Below, piece after piece: positions 51,728 to 61,052 of a stretch of 64,000 bases of DNA (the first letter of the stretch is position 1; every line of letters starts with the position of its first letter). The DNA comes from Streptomyces sp. HmicA12 (GTDB lineage Bacteria; Actinomycetota; Actinomycetes; Streptomycetales; Streptomycetaceae). Location: the NCBI RefSeq assembly GCF_000373565.1, contig NZ_KB891797.1, positions 156,395 through 220,394 of the forward strand. Reading direction: 5' to 3'. Below the pieces are notes generated by a model. It saw nothing but the letters and a program-made list of their open reading frames with translations. It was not told the DNA's origin and made no database searches. A program made the translations under genes and the position numbers.

Positions 51728-52117
51728 TCAGTCGAGGCAGAACTCGTTGCCCTCGACGTCCTGCATCACGATGCAGGACTCGTTCTCCTCGTCGGCGTAC
51801 AGCGTCCGTACGTGCGTCGCGCCGAGGGCCACCAGGCGTGCGCTCTCGGCCTCCAGGGTGGCCAGGCGCTCGTCGCCCACGAGCCCGGTGCCGGCCCGCA
51901 CGTCGAGGTGCACCCGGTTCTTGACGGTCTTGCCCTCGGGCACGCGCTGGAAGTAGAGGCGCGGGCCCTCGCCCGTGGGGTCGACACAGGCGGACCATGT
52001 GCTCTCGCCCCGGGCGGACTCCGGTAGGACGTACCCCAGGGCCTCGCACCAGAAGGCGGCGACGCGCTCGGGCTCGGCGCAGTCGAAGGTGACCTGGATT
52101 TCTCTGATCGTCGGCAT
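51728..52117 (-). CDS. VOC-family (glyoxalase/bleomycin resistance-like) protein
   Basis: 129 residues, two βαβββ modules: EIQVTFDCAEPERVAAFWCEALGYVLP, with LYFQRVPEGKTVKNRVHLDVRA in the middle (His and Glu metal positions) and ESCIVMQDVEGNEFCLD at the end. Members bind a divalent metal and act in detoxification or aromatic metabolism; the substrate here is unknown. Adjacent to the deletion scar on one side and an SGNH hydrolase on the other. Confidence 0.92.
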   Translation of the reverse strand: MPTIREIQVTFDCAEPERVAAFWCEALGYVLPESARGESTWSACVDPTGEGPRLYFQRVPEGKTVKNRVHLDVRAGTGLVGDERLATLEAESARLVALGATHVRTLYADEENESCIVMQDVEGNEFCLD

Positions 52118-52126
52118 CGGCGCACC

Positions 52127-52828
52127 CTAGCAAGCGGGTTGGGGCACGTGACCGTGGTCGTAGGGCCCGCCGACGCCCCACGCCTGGTGCAGCGCGTCCG
52201 CGAAGGCGGCGGCCAGCTTGTGCTCGCCGGACGCGTTCGGGTGCGTGCCGTCGTACGTGTCGTGGTGGATGTCGTACGACTCCGGGGCCGAGGCGAGGAG
52301 CAGCGGCGAGCGGGGCTCGGACAGGTCCGCGACCGTCTTCGCGAGCAGGGTGTTGAAGTGCGCGACCTCGGCGGCGAACGGCGCGTCCGTCTCGGCCCGG
52401 ATGTTCGGGATCACCGGGAGCAGGACGATGCGGACCGCCGGGTTCGCGGTGCGGGCCTCGGCGATGAAGCGGCGGGTGTTCGCCGCGGTCTGCTCGGCGT
52501 CCGTGTAGAAGCCGAGGTCGATGAGGCCCAGGTTGACCAGGAGGACGTCCGGGCCGCAGGCGCGCACCGCGTCGGCGACGACCGGCGCCATGTGCAGCCA
52601 GCCCTCGCCCCAGCCGGCGAGGTGGTGGCGCGGGAAGCCGGGGTCCGCGTACGCCATCGACGTGGGGGCGTCGGCCGTCTTGTCGTAGAGCGTCTCGCGG
52701 GGGCCGACGACCGCGAACCCGCCGTCCACGGAACAGGATCGGAGGTGGCACCAGAAGCGGTGGCGCCAGGTGTGCTCCCCGGCGCTGCCGATGGTCTGGC
52801 TGTCGCCGACGAACATGAACCTGAGCAT
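52127..52828 (-). CDS. SGNH/GDSL hydrolase
   Basis: 233 residues. Block I MFVGDSQTIGSAGEHTWRHRFWCHL contains the nucleophile Ser in GDSQ; block II Gly in ADPGFPRHHLAGWG; block III in LLVNLGLIDLGF (Asn replaced pattern NLG); block V DGTHPNASGEHKLAAAF holds catalytic Asp and His. No signal peptide, so cytosolic. Probably an acyl-esterase acting on a small ester or polysaccharide; substrate unknown. It ends 9 nt before the VOC gene, same strand. Confidence 0.88.
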   Translation of the reverse strand: MLRFMFVGDSQTIGSAGEHTWRHRFWCHLRSCSVDGGFAVVGPRETLYDKTADAPTSMAYADPGFPRHHLAGWGEGWLHMAPVVADAVRACGPDVLLVNLGLIDLGFYTDAEQTAANTRRFIAEARTANPAVRIVLLPVIPNIRAETDAPFAAEVAHFNTLLAKTVADLSEPRSPLLLASAPESYDIHHDTYDGTHPNASGEHKLAAAFADALHQAWGVGGPYDHGHVPQPAC

Positions 52829-52896
52829 CCGCTCATCATCGTCGATCGCCCGGGCCGCGTGCGTGTGACACGAGACACGCCTGGCAAGCTGGGGCC

Positions 52897-53880
52897 ATGC
52901 GTTCGTATCTGGGTGCGGCCGGAGCCGCAGTCGTCCTCGCCCTCGGCGCCGTCGTCCCCGCCGCCGCGGCCGACTCGCCTTCCGTGGGCTCCTCCGGTTT
53001 CACCCTCCAGGATCCGCGGATCACGGAGTCCAGCGGCCTCGCCGCCTCCCGCGCCCACCCGGGCATCTACTGGACCCACAACGACAGCGACGACGGGGCC
53101 TTCCTGTTCGCCGTCGACGGGCGCACGGGAAAGACCGTCGCCACGATCACCCTCACCGGGGTCGGGGCCCCGCGCGACGTCGAGGCGATCTCGGTCGGCC
53201 CCGACGGGAACCTCTACGTCGGCGACATCGGCGACAACCTCGGCGGCAAGTGGGACCACGTGTGGATCTACAAGCTGCCCGAGCCGAAGAAGCTCGTCGA
53301 CCAGACCGTGCGGGCCACGCAGTACGTCGTGAAGTACGCGGACGGGCCGCGCAACGCCGAGGCGCTGATGGTCCACCCGAAGACCGGGCGGGTCTACATC
53401 ATCGAGAAGGGCGAGGACGGCGGCGGACTCTACGAGGGCCCGAGCACCCTCGACCCGTCCGCCACGAACACCTTCCGGCGCATCGGCGACATCGACCTGT
53501 GGGCCACCGACGCCGCCTTCTCGCCGGACGGCGAACAGCTCGCCGTGCGCGGCTACTTCGGCGGCGTCGCGTACTCCTGGAACGACGGAAAGCCGAAACG
53601 GCAAGGGCAGTTGAGCGTTCCGATGCAGCCGCAGGGCGAGTCCGTGACGTACACCCTCGACGGGAGGACCCTGCTCTACGGGAGCGAGGGCCGGGGCAGC
53701 TCCGTGCAGCCGGTGGAGGTCGAGGGCGCGGATGCCTCCGGCGGGGGCGGGGGTTCGGCGTCCGGTGACGACGGTGGCGACGACGGCGGGTTCACCGGGA
53801 AGGCGGGGGCCGTCGGGGCCGCGGCCGTGCTGATCGTCGTCATCGGGGTCGGGCGGCTGCTGCGCAAGCCTCGCCGGTAG
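52897..53880 (+). CDS. Secreted, membrane-anchored propeller-like protein
   Basis: 327 residues. Signal peptide (MRSYLGAAGAAVVLALGAVVPAAAA), then a beta-propeller-like body: TESSGLAASRAHPGIYWTHNDSDDGAFLFAVDGRTGKTVATITL, DVEAISVGPDGNLYVGDIGDN, NAEALMVHPKTGRVYIIEKG, ATDAAFSPDGEQLAVRGYFG. The repeated GxxLYVGDIGDN-like segments resemble SMP-30/WD40-style blades. It is followed by a Gly/Ser/Asp linker and a C-terminal membrane helix with basic end (AVLIVVIGVGRLLRKPRR), leaving the propeller outside. Role unknown. Confidence 0.87.
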   Translation: MRSYLGAAGAAVVLALGAVVPAAAADSPSVGSSGFTLQDPRITESSGLAASRAHPGIYWTHNDSDDGAFLFAVDGRTGKTVATITLTGVGAPRDVEAISVGPDGNLYVGDIGDNLGGKWDHVWIYKLPEPKKLVDQTVRATQYVVKYADGPRNAEALMVHPKTGRVYIIEKGEDGGGLYEGPSTLDPSATNTFRRIGDIDLWATDAAFSPDGEQLAVRGYFGGVAYSWNDGKPKRQGQLSVPMQPQGESVTYTLDGRTLLYGSEGRGSSVQPVEVEGADASGGGGGSASGDDGGDDGGFTGKAGAVGAAAVLIVVIGVGRLLRKPRR

Positions 53881-53885
53881 TTCGC

Positions 53886-54025
53886 CGGGTGCGGGCCGGT
53901 GGGGCTTCTCGTGCCCCGCGGCGGAGCCGCGACGAAAGCCGCGGACGCCTCTGCTCGGTCGATGAGCAGAGGCGTCCGCGGCTTGTCGTGGGTCGCTCGC
54001 GCAGTTCCCCGCGCCCCTGACGGGG
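53886..54025. repeat. Dispersed palindromic repeat, copy I (interrupted by terminator)
   Basis: A left half (CCGGTGGGGCTTCTCGTGCC and GGCGGAGCCGC) and another family core (CTCGCGCAGTTCCCCGCGCCCC) at about 53996-54017 flank a separate hairpin. It looks like a repeat unit split by the strong terminator. Confidence 0.75.
53936..53984. terminator. Bidirectional terminator between the propeller gene and serC
   Basis: A perfect 21-bp inverted repeat (53936-53956 with 53964-53984, core GCGGACGCCTCTGCTC) with 7-nt loop and A/T ends. It lies between convergent genes and can terminate both. Confidence 0.92.
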
Positions 54026-54027
54026 CT

Positions 54028-55233
<1,206 letters not shown>

Positions 55234-55265
55234 CTACGGTTCCGCGGACGACGCGGTCGGCGCGG

Positions 55266-56507
55266 TCAGCCGCCCAGCACCACCGGCAGCTCGAACAGGT
55301 CGTTCTGCGTCACCACCGGCTTGTTGCGCAGCTCGCCCGGCTCGACCGCGAGCCGCAGCTGGGGGAAGCGGGCGTACAGCGCCGGGAGCGCCACCCCGGC
55401 CTCCAGGCGGGACAGCGCGGCGCCGGGGCACACGTGCGGGCCGTGGCCGAAGGAGATGTGCCGGGTCGGCGAGGTGCGGGTGATGTCGAAGGAGTCGGCG
55501 GTCGGGCCGTGCGCCTGCTCGTCGCGGCCGATGGCGCCGTAGGAGACGATCAGCGCCTCGCCCTGCTTGATGGTCTGCTCGCCGACCTGGACGTCCTCGG
55601 CGGCGAACCGGATCAGGACGTGCGAGGTCGGGGTCGCGTAGCGCAGGGTCTCCTCGACGACCTGCTCCCAGGTCGCCCCGCCGTCGAGGACGAGGGCCAG
55701 CTGGTCGGGGTGGGCGGAGAGGTTCACGACCGCGTTGACGATGAGCGAGATGGTCGTCTCGTGGCCGGCCGCGACCATCAGCTGCAGCGTGGAGACGATC
55801 TCCGCGTCGGTGAGGTGGTCGCCGTTCTCGGAGGCCTGGATCAGGGCGCTGGTCAGGTCGTCGCCCGGCTCCTCGCGGCGGGCCGCGACGACCGCGCCCA
55901 TCATCGCCGCGAGCTCGCCGAGCGTCGCGACGACCTCCTCGGGCGGGGTCTGCGTGGAGAAGAACTTGTCGAAGAGGACCTTCAGGCGCGGGTGGTCGGC
56001 CTCGTCGATGCCCATCAGGTCGCTGATCACGTACATGGGCAGCGGGTAGGCGAACTCGGCCTTCAGGTCGACGGCGCCGTCCTTCGGGAGCCTGTCCAGC
56101 AGGCCCGCGGTCAGCTCCGTGATCCGCTCCCGCATCCGCTCCACCCGGCGCACGGTCAGCGCCTGGGCGACCAGGGCGCGCATCCGCCGGTGGTCCTCGC
56201 CGTCCACGGTGAGCATCGAGCGGCCCGGGTTCGCCAGGCCGATCAGCGGCCAGTCGGCGGGTATCTCGCCGCGCTGCCAGGCGCCCCACACCTCGATGTC
56301 CTTCACCAGGCGTTTGTCGGTGAGGAGCTGGCGGGCCTCCGCGTGGTGCGTGACCGCCCACACCGGGACGCCGCCGGGCAGCTCCACCTCCGCGAGCGGG
56401 CCCGCCGCCAGCAGCCGGGCGGTCTCGCCGTCCAGGTCGGTGACGAAGGGGTCGAGGGGGATGCGGGCGGCGGACGCGTGCGGGCAGGCGGATGCGGATG
56501 TCGTCAT
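55266..56507 (-). CDS. Cytochrome P450, CYP154-like, conservon-associated
   Basis: 413 residues. Heme thiolate Cys360 in FGHGPHVCPGAALSRLEA, I-helix AGHETT, and a canonical K-helix ExxR (EETLRYATP). N-terminal domain has LTVDGEDHRRMRALVAQAL (C-helix). The sequence resembles CYP154 enzymes, which pair with CYP157 in several Streptomyces conservons. Redox partners are not encoded nearby. Last gene in the conservon direction, 127 nt after the other P450. Substrate unknown. Confidence 0.94.
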   Translation of the reverse strand: MTTSASACPHASAARIPLDPFVTDLDGETARLLAAGPLAEVELPGGVPVWAVTHHAEARQLLTDKRLVKDIEVWGAWQRGEIPADWPLIGLANPGRSMLTVDGEDHRRMRALVAQALTVRRVERMRERITELTAGLLDRLPKDGAVDLKAEFAYPLPMYVISDLMGIDEADHPRLKVLFDKFFSTQTPPEEVVATLGELAAMMGAVVAARREEPGDDLTSALIQASENGDHLTDAEIVSTLQLMVAAGHETTISLIVNAVVNLSAHPDQLALVLDGGATWEQVVEETLRYATPTSHVLIRFAAEDVQVGEQTIKQGEALIVSYGAIGRDEQAHGPTADSFDITRTSPTRHISFGHGPHVCPGAALSRLEAGVALPALYARFPQLRLAVEPGELRNKPVVTQNDLFELPVVLGG

Positions 56508-56634
56508 GGGAGCGCTCCAGGGGATGTGTCGTTACAGGACGGGCGTCACGGCAGAGCGGGCGTCACGGCAAGGCGGTCACGGTGGGGCGTCACGGCGAGG
56601 CGTCGACGGTGGGGCGGTCACGGCGGGACCGGCG

Positions 56635-57873
56635 TCACAGGGCGGGCGTCGGGGTGAAGCGGACCCGGAGATCGGTCAGGCCGCGCAGCCACGGCGAGGG
56701 GCGGCGGGTCAGCGCCTCGGCCGGTCCCGCCAGGTCGATGTCGGGGAGCCGGTCGAGGACGACCTCGATGCCGGTCCGCGCGATGACCTCGGCGACCTCC
56801 TGGGCCGGGAACGGGCAGCGGTGCTCACCGTGCCCGAAGGCGAAGTGGGCGTTGTTGCCGCCGGTCAGGACCGAGGCGTCGGTGCGTACCTGGGGGTCGG
56901 CGTTGGCCGCGGCGAGGCCGAGCAGGAGCATGTCGCCCGCCCGGATGTGCCGGTCGCCGAGCCGGGTGTCGCGGGTGGCCCAGCGGCCCGCGACGTTCTG
57001 CGTCGGGGTGTCCTCCCACAGCACCTCGTTCATCGCCTCGGCGACGCTGTGCCGCCCGCCGAACAGGGACGCGGCGAACCGGTCGTCGGTCAGCATCAGG
57101 CGCAGCGAGTTGCCGATCCAGTCGGCCGTGGGCTGGTGTCCGGCCGCCATCATCACCATCAGGTCCTGGGCGATCTCCTCGTCCGTGAAGCCCGAGGGGT
57201 CCTGGAGCATGGACGAGACGACGTCGTCGCCCGGCTTCGCGTGCTTGGCGGCGATGAGCTCGACCATCGACCGTGCCAGGTGCTGCTGCCCCGCCAGGGC
57301 GCGCTCCCGGCCGTCGATCATGTCGTTCAGGGCCGTGACCAGGCCCGGTCCCTGTTCGTCGGAGAAGCCGTAGATGCGGGCCAGGACGCGGACCGGCAGC
57401 ATCATCGCGTAGTCCGCGATGATGTCGGTCTCGCCCTTGGCGCAGAAGGAGTCGATCAGCTCGTCCGCGAACTGCTCGGCGTGCTCCTTGAGTTCGAACG
57501 GGTCGACCGACTCCAGGGCGTGGCTGACCATCGCGGCGCGCTTCCGGTGCCGCTGGCCGACCGTGTAGAGGATCGACGGCTGCTTGTGGCCGATCATCGG
57601 CAGCAGCGGCCAGTCCGCCGGGATGTCGTCCCACTGGTTCCACAGGTCGGAGTCCCGGCTGAACAGCGCCGGATCGCCGGTGACCTGGTGCAGTTCGCGG
57701 TAGCCGAGGACCAGCCACGCCGGGATGTCGCCGTCGAGGACGACGGGCGCGACGGCGCCGTGGTCGCGGCGCATCTCCCGGTAGAGCGTGGCGGGTTCGG
57801 TGGCGAACCGCGGTCCGGACAGCGGCACGGGGGCGGGGCCGTGCGCGGACGCGGGGCAGCCGGGGCTTGTCAC
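56635..57873 (-). CDS. Cytochrome P450, CYP157-like, lacking the ExxR arginine
   Basis: 412 residues. Heme Cys353 in FAFGHGEHRCPFPAQEV and I-helix MMAAGHQPTADW are normal, but the K-helix reads NEVLWED (Glu283-Val-Leu-Trp286) where almost all P450s have ExxR; the arginine is tryptophan. CYP157 proteins are known for an altered motif here. GTG start overlaps the cvnD stop by 4 nt (GTGA), so it is translated with the conservon. It probably works with, or modulates, the CYP154-like neighbour. Confidence 0.93.
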   Translation of the reverse strand: MTSPGCPASAHGPAPVPLSGPRFATEPATLYREMRRDHGAVAPVVLDGDIPAWLVLGYRELHQVTGDPALFSRDSDLWNQWDDIPADWPLLPMIGHKQPSILYTVGQRHRKRAAMVSHALESVDPFELKEHAEQFADELIDSFCAKGETDIIADYAMMLPVRVLARIYGFSDEQGPGLVTALNDMIDGRERALAGQQHLARSMVELIAAKHAKPGDDVVSSMLQDPSGFTDEEIAQDLMVMMAAGHQPTADWIGNSLRLMLTDDRFAASLFGGRHSVAEAMNEVLWEDTPTQNVAGRWATRDTRLGDRHIRAGDMLLLGLAAANADPQVRTDASVLTGGNNAHFAFGHGEHRCPFPAQEVAEVIARTGIEVVLDRLPDIDLAGPAEALTRRPSPWLRGLTDLRVRFTPTPAL

Positions 57874-58529
57874 GGGGCGGTCTCCTGAGGCACGTACAGC
57901 TGACTGGACGGCGGACCGGACAGCCGGCCGGCCTGCGGGGCGTAGAGCGTCTTGAGGTGTTCCACGAGCGAGATCAGCACGCCCTTGCTGGACTCCCTGG
58001 AGCGGGCGTCGCACTGCACCAGCGGCACCTCGGGGTCGAGGTCGAGGGCCTCGCGCAGCTGCTCCAGGGTGTGCGGCGGGCCGCCGAAGTCGTTGTGGGC
58101 GACGATGAACGGCGTGCGGTGGTGCTCCAGCCGGTCGATCGCGTAGAAGGAGTCCTCCAGGCGGCGGGTGTCGACGAGGACGACCGCGCCGAGCGTGCCG
58201 GAGAACAGCCGGTCCCACAGGAACCAGAAGCGTTCCTGGCCGGGGGCGCCGAACAGGTAGAGGACGTTGCGCGCGTCGAGCGTGATGCGGCCGAAGTCGA
58301 AGGCCACGGTCGTCGACGTCTTGGCGCCGACCCCGTCCAGGTCGTCGATGCCCTGCCCCGCCTGCGTCATCGTCTCCTCGGTGTTGAGGGGACGTATCTC
58401 GCTGACCGAGCGGACCATGGTGGTCTTGCCGACGCCGAAGCCGCCGACGATGACGACCTTCAGGCCGTTGTCGGCTCCGGCCGCCAACTCCCGTCGGCCG
58501 CTCGGCGGTTCAGAGGTTGCGGAGTCCAA
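57870..58529 (-). CDS. cvnD: Conservon GTP-binding protein CvnD
   Basis: 219 residues, small Ras-like GTPase. P-loop VVIVGGFGVGKTTMVRSVSEI, switch region ETMTQAGQGIDDL, DxxG-like LFGAPGQERFWFLW, and DALDLDPEVPLVQCDARS near the base-specificity site. In conservons CvnD works with the kinase-like CvnA, CvnB and CvnC at the membrane, resembling a eukaryotic G-protein switch. TTG start, overlapping cvnC by 20 nt. Ends in the P450 start codon. Confidence 0.95.
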   Translation of the reverse strand: MDSATSEPPSGRRELAAGADNGLKVVIVGGFGVGKTTMVRSVSEIRPLNTEETMTQAGQGIDDLDGVGAKTSTTVAFDFGRITLDARNVLYLFGAPGQERFWFLWDRLFSGTLGAVVLVDTRRLEDSFYAIDRLEHHRTPFIVAHNDFGGPPHTLEQLREALDLDPEVPLVQCDARSRESSKGVLISLVEHLKTLYAPQAGRLSGPPSSQLYVPQETAP

Positions 58530-58869
58530 CGAGCACCTGCTCCAGGATGTCGGGATCGGGAAGGTGGTGGGGCGAGGGGACGGTGCGCGGATGGCGGGCG
58601 CCGATGCGGCCCTGCGTCAGCAGGTCGGAGAGCAGGATCCGCACGATGCTCACCGGCAGGCCCAGCTCGGCGGCCACCTCCACGACGGCCGTCGGCCGCG
58701 CGCACATCCGCAGGATCGCGGCGTGCTCGGACGGCATGCCGGGCGCCGGGTCCGACTCGGCGACGACCAGCGACACCAGGTCGAAGGAGACGTCGGCGGC
58801 CGGCCGGCTGCGCCCTCCGGTGAGGGTGTACAGCCGGTCGGGGGCGTCGTCCCGGCCCGGGCGGCTCAT
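58510..58869 (-). CDS. cvnC: Conservon protein CvnC (DUF742)
   Basis: 119 residues. DUF742 winged-helix-like fold: RLYTLTGGRSRPAADVSFDLVSLVVA, HAAILRMCARPTAVVEVAAELGLPVSIVRILLSDLLTQGRI. Interacts with CvnD or DNA in conservons; exact role unclear. ATG overlaps the cvnB stop by 4 nt. Confidence 0.95.
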   Translation of the reverse strand: MSRPGRDDAPDRLYTLTGGRSRPAADVSFDLVSLVVAESDPAPGMPSEHAAILRMCARPTAVVEVAAELGLPVSIVRILLSDLLTQGRIGARHPRTVPSPHHLPDPDILEQVLVGLRNL

Positions 58870-59297
58870 GACGCCGTGGGGGTGCGGGAGAGGTCCTCGC
58901 CGCGCGGCAGGGCGCGCAGGTGCTCGCCGAGCTGCTCGACGAGCTCGACCATGGTGTGCCCGACGAGGCCCGCGTCGGCGTCCTCGGTGGCGATCGCCGC
59001 GAGGTGCGCGCCCTCACCGGCCTCGACGATGAACAGGGTGCCGCCGTGGAACTCGGTCATCGCCGAGCGCACCCCGCCGCTCCCGTCGCCGAATTCGGCG
59101 GAGGCGCCGTGCGCGAGGGCCTGGATGCCGGCGGCGATCGCGGCGAGCTGGTCCGCCTGGTCCGGGGAGAGTTCGGGGGTGTGGCACAGCTTCAGGCCGT
59201 CGCGCGACAGGACCAGGGCGTGCCGGGTGCCAGGGGTGCGCTTGAGGAGGCCTTCGAGCAGCCAGGTCAGGCTAGCGCCGGTCGTGGTCCCGGTCAT
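58866..59297 (-). CDS. cvnB: Conservon roadblock/LC7 protein CvnB
   Basis: 143 residues. Roadblock/LC7 fold: LTWLLEGLLKRTPGTRHALVLSRDGLKLC, then LAAIAAGIQALAHGASAEFG, and GGTLFIVEAGEGAHLAAIATEDADAGLVGHTMVELVEQL. Roadblock proteins regulate small GTPases, which fits CvnD. Overlaps the end of cvnA by 26 nt. Confidence 0.95.
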   Translation of the reverse strand: MTGTTTGASLTWLLEGLLKRTPGTRHALVLSRDGLKLCHTPELSPDQADQLAAIAAGIQALAHGASAEFGDGSGGVRSAMTEFHGGTLFIVEAGEGAHLAAIATEDADAGLVGHTMVELVEQLGEHLRALPRGEDLSRTPTAS

Positions 59298-60876
59298 GGG
59301 AGGTGTCGCCTTCCTGCGTGGATGGTGCGGGATGTGCGGGTGCGGGGTGTTCGGGGTGCTCCGGGGCCTCGGGCGCCGGAGCGGTGCGTACGGCCTGCCG
59401 GAAGCTGCTGAAGCGGGCCGCGGGGGACGGGAAGGAGCCGGTGGACTCGTTGTCCGCCTCGGCGGCGGGTTCGGAGGCTTCGGCCGCTTCGGCGGCCCGG
59501 GCCTGGGCGCGCTGCGCTGCGGCGAGGGTGCGTCCGCGCCGCCGCTTGGGCAGTGTGCTCTCGACGGGCGGTTTCTCGCGCGCCGGGAGGGCGGCGTCGT
59601 CCGTGGTGGGCTGCGCCGGTACGCGGGCGTGGTCGGCCGCGGGCGAGAGGGTGAGGGTCAGTTCGGAGTCGAGTGGCTCCGACGGCGCGGCCGGTTCCGG
59701 TGACGGCGCGGACTCCGCCGGCGCTTCCGGAGCCGGGGCGGGCGAAGTCGCGGGCGCCGAGCTCTCCGCCTGGCCGGGCGTACGGCCCCCTTCCGCCGCG
59801 CGCGAGAGCAGTTCCTGCGGGATGAGCAGCAGGACGCCGGTGCCGCCGCGCGCCGACGGACGGAACGACACCGTCAGGCCGTGCTTGCGGGCCAGCCTGC
59901 CGACGACGGCGAGGCCGAGCCGGGTGCCGGACAGACCGCCGAGCCCGGCCGCCTCGCCGGAGACCGCGTGCTCGGCGCGGCGCAGCTGCACCGCGCCCAT
60001 CACGAGCCCCGAGTCCTCGACGGAGACGATGACGCCCGCCGGGACCTCCTCGACGTAGACGTGGACCTCGGCGGTCGGCGGCGAGAAGTTCGCGGCGTTG
60101 TCGAGGAGTTCGGCCAGTACGTGCATGACGCCCTCGGCGGCGTGGCCCGCGACGGCGGTCGTGCCGCCGCCGTGCGTGCGCACCCGCTGGTAGCCGCCGA
60201 TGCGGCCCATCGCGCCGCGCAGGATCGACTCCATGGCGATGGGCCGCGCCCAGCGGCGGCCCGAGCGGGCGCCGGTCAGCACGGCCACCGAGTCGGCGAG
60301 GCGGCCCGCCTGCGCGGTGCGGTGGTCGAGGTGGAGCAGGTCGGCGAGGACGTCCTCGTCGGTGTGCCGGTGTTCCATCTCGCGCAGGTCGGCGAGCATG
60401 CCGGTGGCCAGGGCCTGCATGCGCCCGGCCGCGTTGGCGCAGGCGGCGAGGGCGGCGGCCCGCTCGGCGCGGGCGCTGCGCAGCTGCCCGGCGAACTCCT
60501 CGGAGTCCGCGGCCCGCGCGTCCCGCTCGTGGGACAACTGGGCGGCGAGACGCAGGCGTTCGGAGGCGCCGCGGTCGAGGATGTGCCGCTGCTCGGTGAC
60601 GCGACGGCTCAGCAGCTCGGCGGCCCTGCGGGCGTGCGCGGCGTAACCGACGGTGGCGGAGAGCACGAGCGCCGTCCCGGCGAGGATCCAGGCGAGCGGG
60701 GCGCGTACCGAGTCCGGCGCGAGAGCGACCGCTCCCGCGGCGAGCGCGCCGGTGGCGACGAGTGCGGTCAGCAGGGTGAGCGCGGCCGGGCGCAGGGCCG
60801 GGCGTATCGGGGGCGCCCCGGCGGGCCCGGGGGGCACTGGGGCCGGTGCGGGCGCTAGGGGGGTGGGCGCGGTCAT
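59272..60876 (-). CDS. cvnA: Conservon membrane sensor ATPase CvnA
   Basis: 534 residues. Pro/Ala-rich start, two membrane helices (LRPAALTLLTALVATGALAAGAVAL and LAWILAGTALVLSATVGYAA), coiled-coil signalling region, then a GHKL ATPase domain: MHVLAELLDNAANFSPPTAEV (N box), SVEDSGLVM (G1) and SGTRLGLAVVGRLARKHG (G2). No phosphoacceptor His motif of standard kinases is clear. The last ~170 residues are low-complexity Pro/Ala/Glu. First gene of the conservon; divergent from the dehydrogenase gene. Confidence 0.94.
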   Translation of the reverse strand: MTAPTPLAPAPAPVPPGPAGAPPIRPALRPAALTLLTALVATGALAAGAVALAPDSVRAPLAWILAGTALVLSATVGYAAHARRAAELLSRRVTEQRHILDRGASERLRLAAQLSHERDARAADSEEFAGQLRSARAERAAALAACANAAGRMQALATGMLADLREMEHRHTDEDVLADLLHLDHRTAQAGRLADSVAVLTGARSGRRWARPIAMESILRGAMGRIGGYQRVRTHGGGTTAVAGHAAEGVMHVLAELLDNAANFSPPTAEVHVYVEEVPAGVIVSVEDSGLVMGAVQLRRAEHAVSGEAAGLGGLSGTRLGLAVVGRLARKHGLTVSFRPSARGGTGVLLLIPQELLSRAAEGGRTPGQAESSAPATSPAPAPEAPAESAPSPEPAAPSEPLDSELTLTLSPAADHARVPAQPTTDDAALPAREKPPVESTLPKRRRGRTLAAAQRAQARAAEAAEASEPAAEADNESTGSFPSPAARFSSFRQAVRTAPAPEAPEHPEHPAPAHPAPSTQEGDTSHDRDHDRR

Positions 60877-61052
60877 CGGTCGGGTCCTCGGGGGGAGGGG
60901 CGGGCTGATGTTTGGTAACGACAGTCTGTGCTCAATTTCACGTCACTATAGGAGAGTTGGTGATCGAGTTGGGAATGTTGCGGTCCGGATCGTGAGAAAT
61001 CGGTCTACGTCCTGTGGCGCCGGGGGCCCCTGAGGGCTGCATCCTGGAGGGC

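Noticed and set aside
56508..56634. Possible small gene between the two P450s
   Set aside because: The interval is made of GGCGTCACGGC-type imperfect repeats with no start plus ribosome site; no protein supported.
60877..61052. Sigma-70-like promoters in the cvnA/dehydrogenase divergent gap
   Set aside because: The gap is AT-rich and surely regulatory, but no -35/-10 pair of acceptable spacing stood out.
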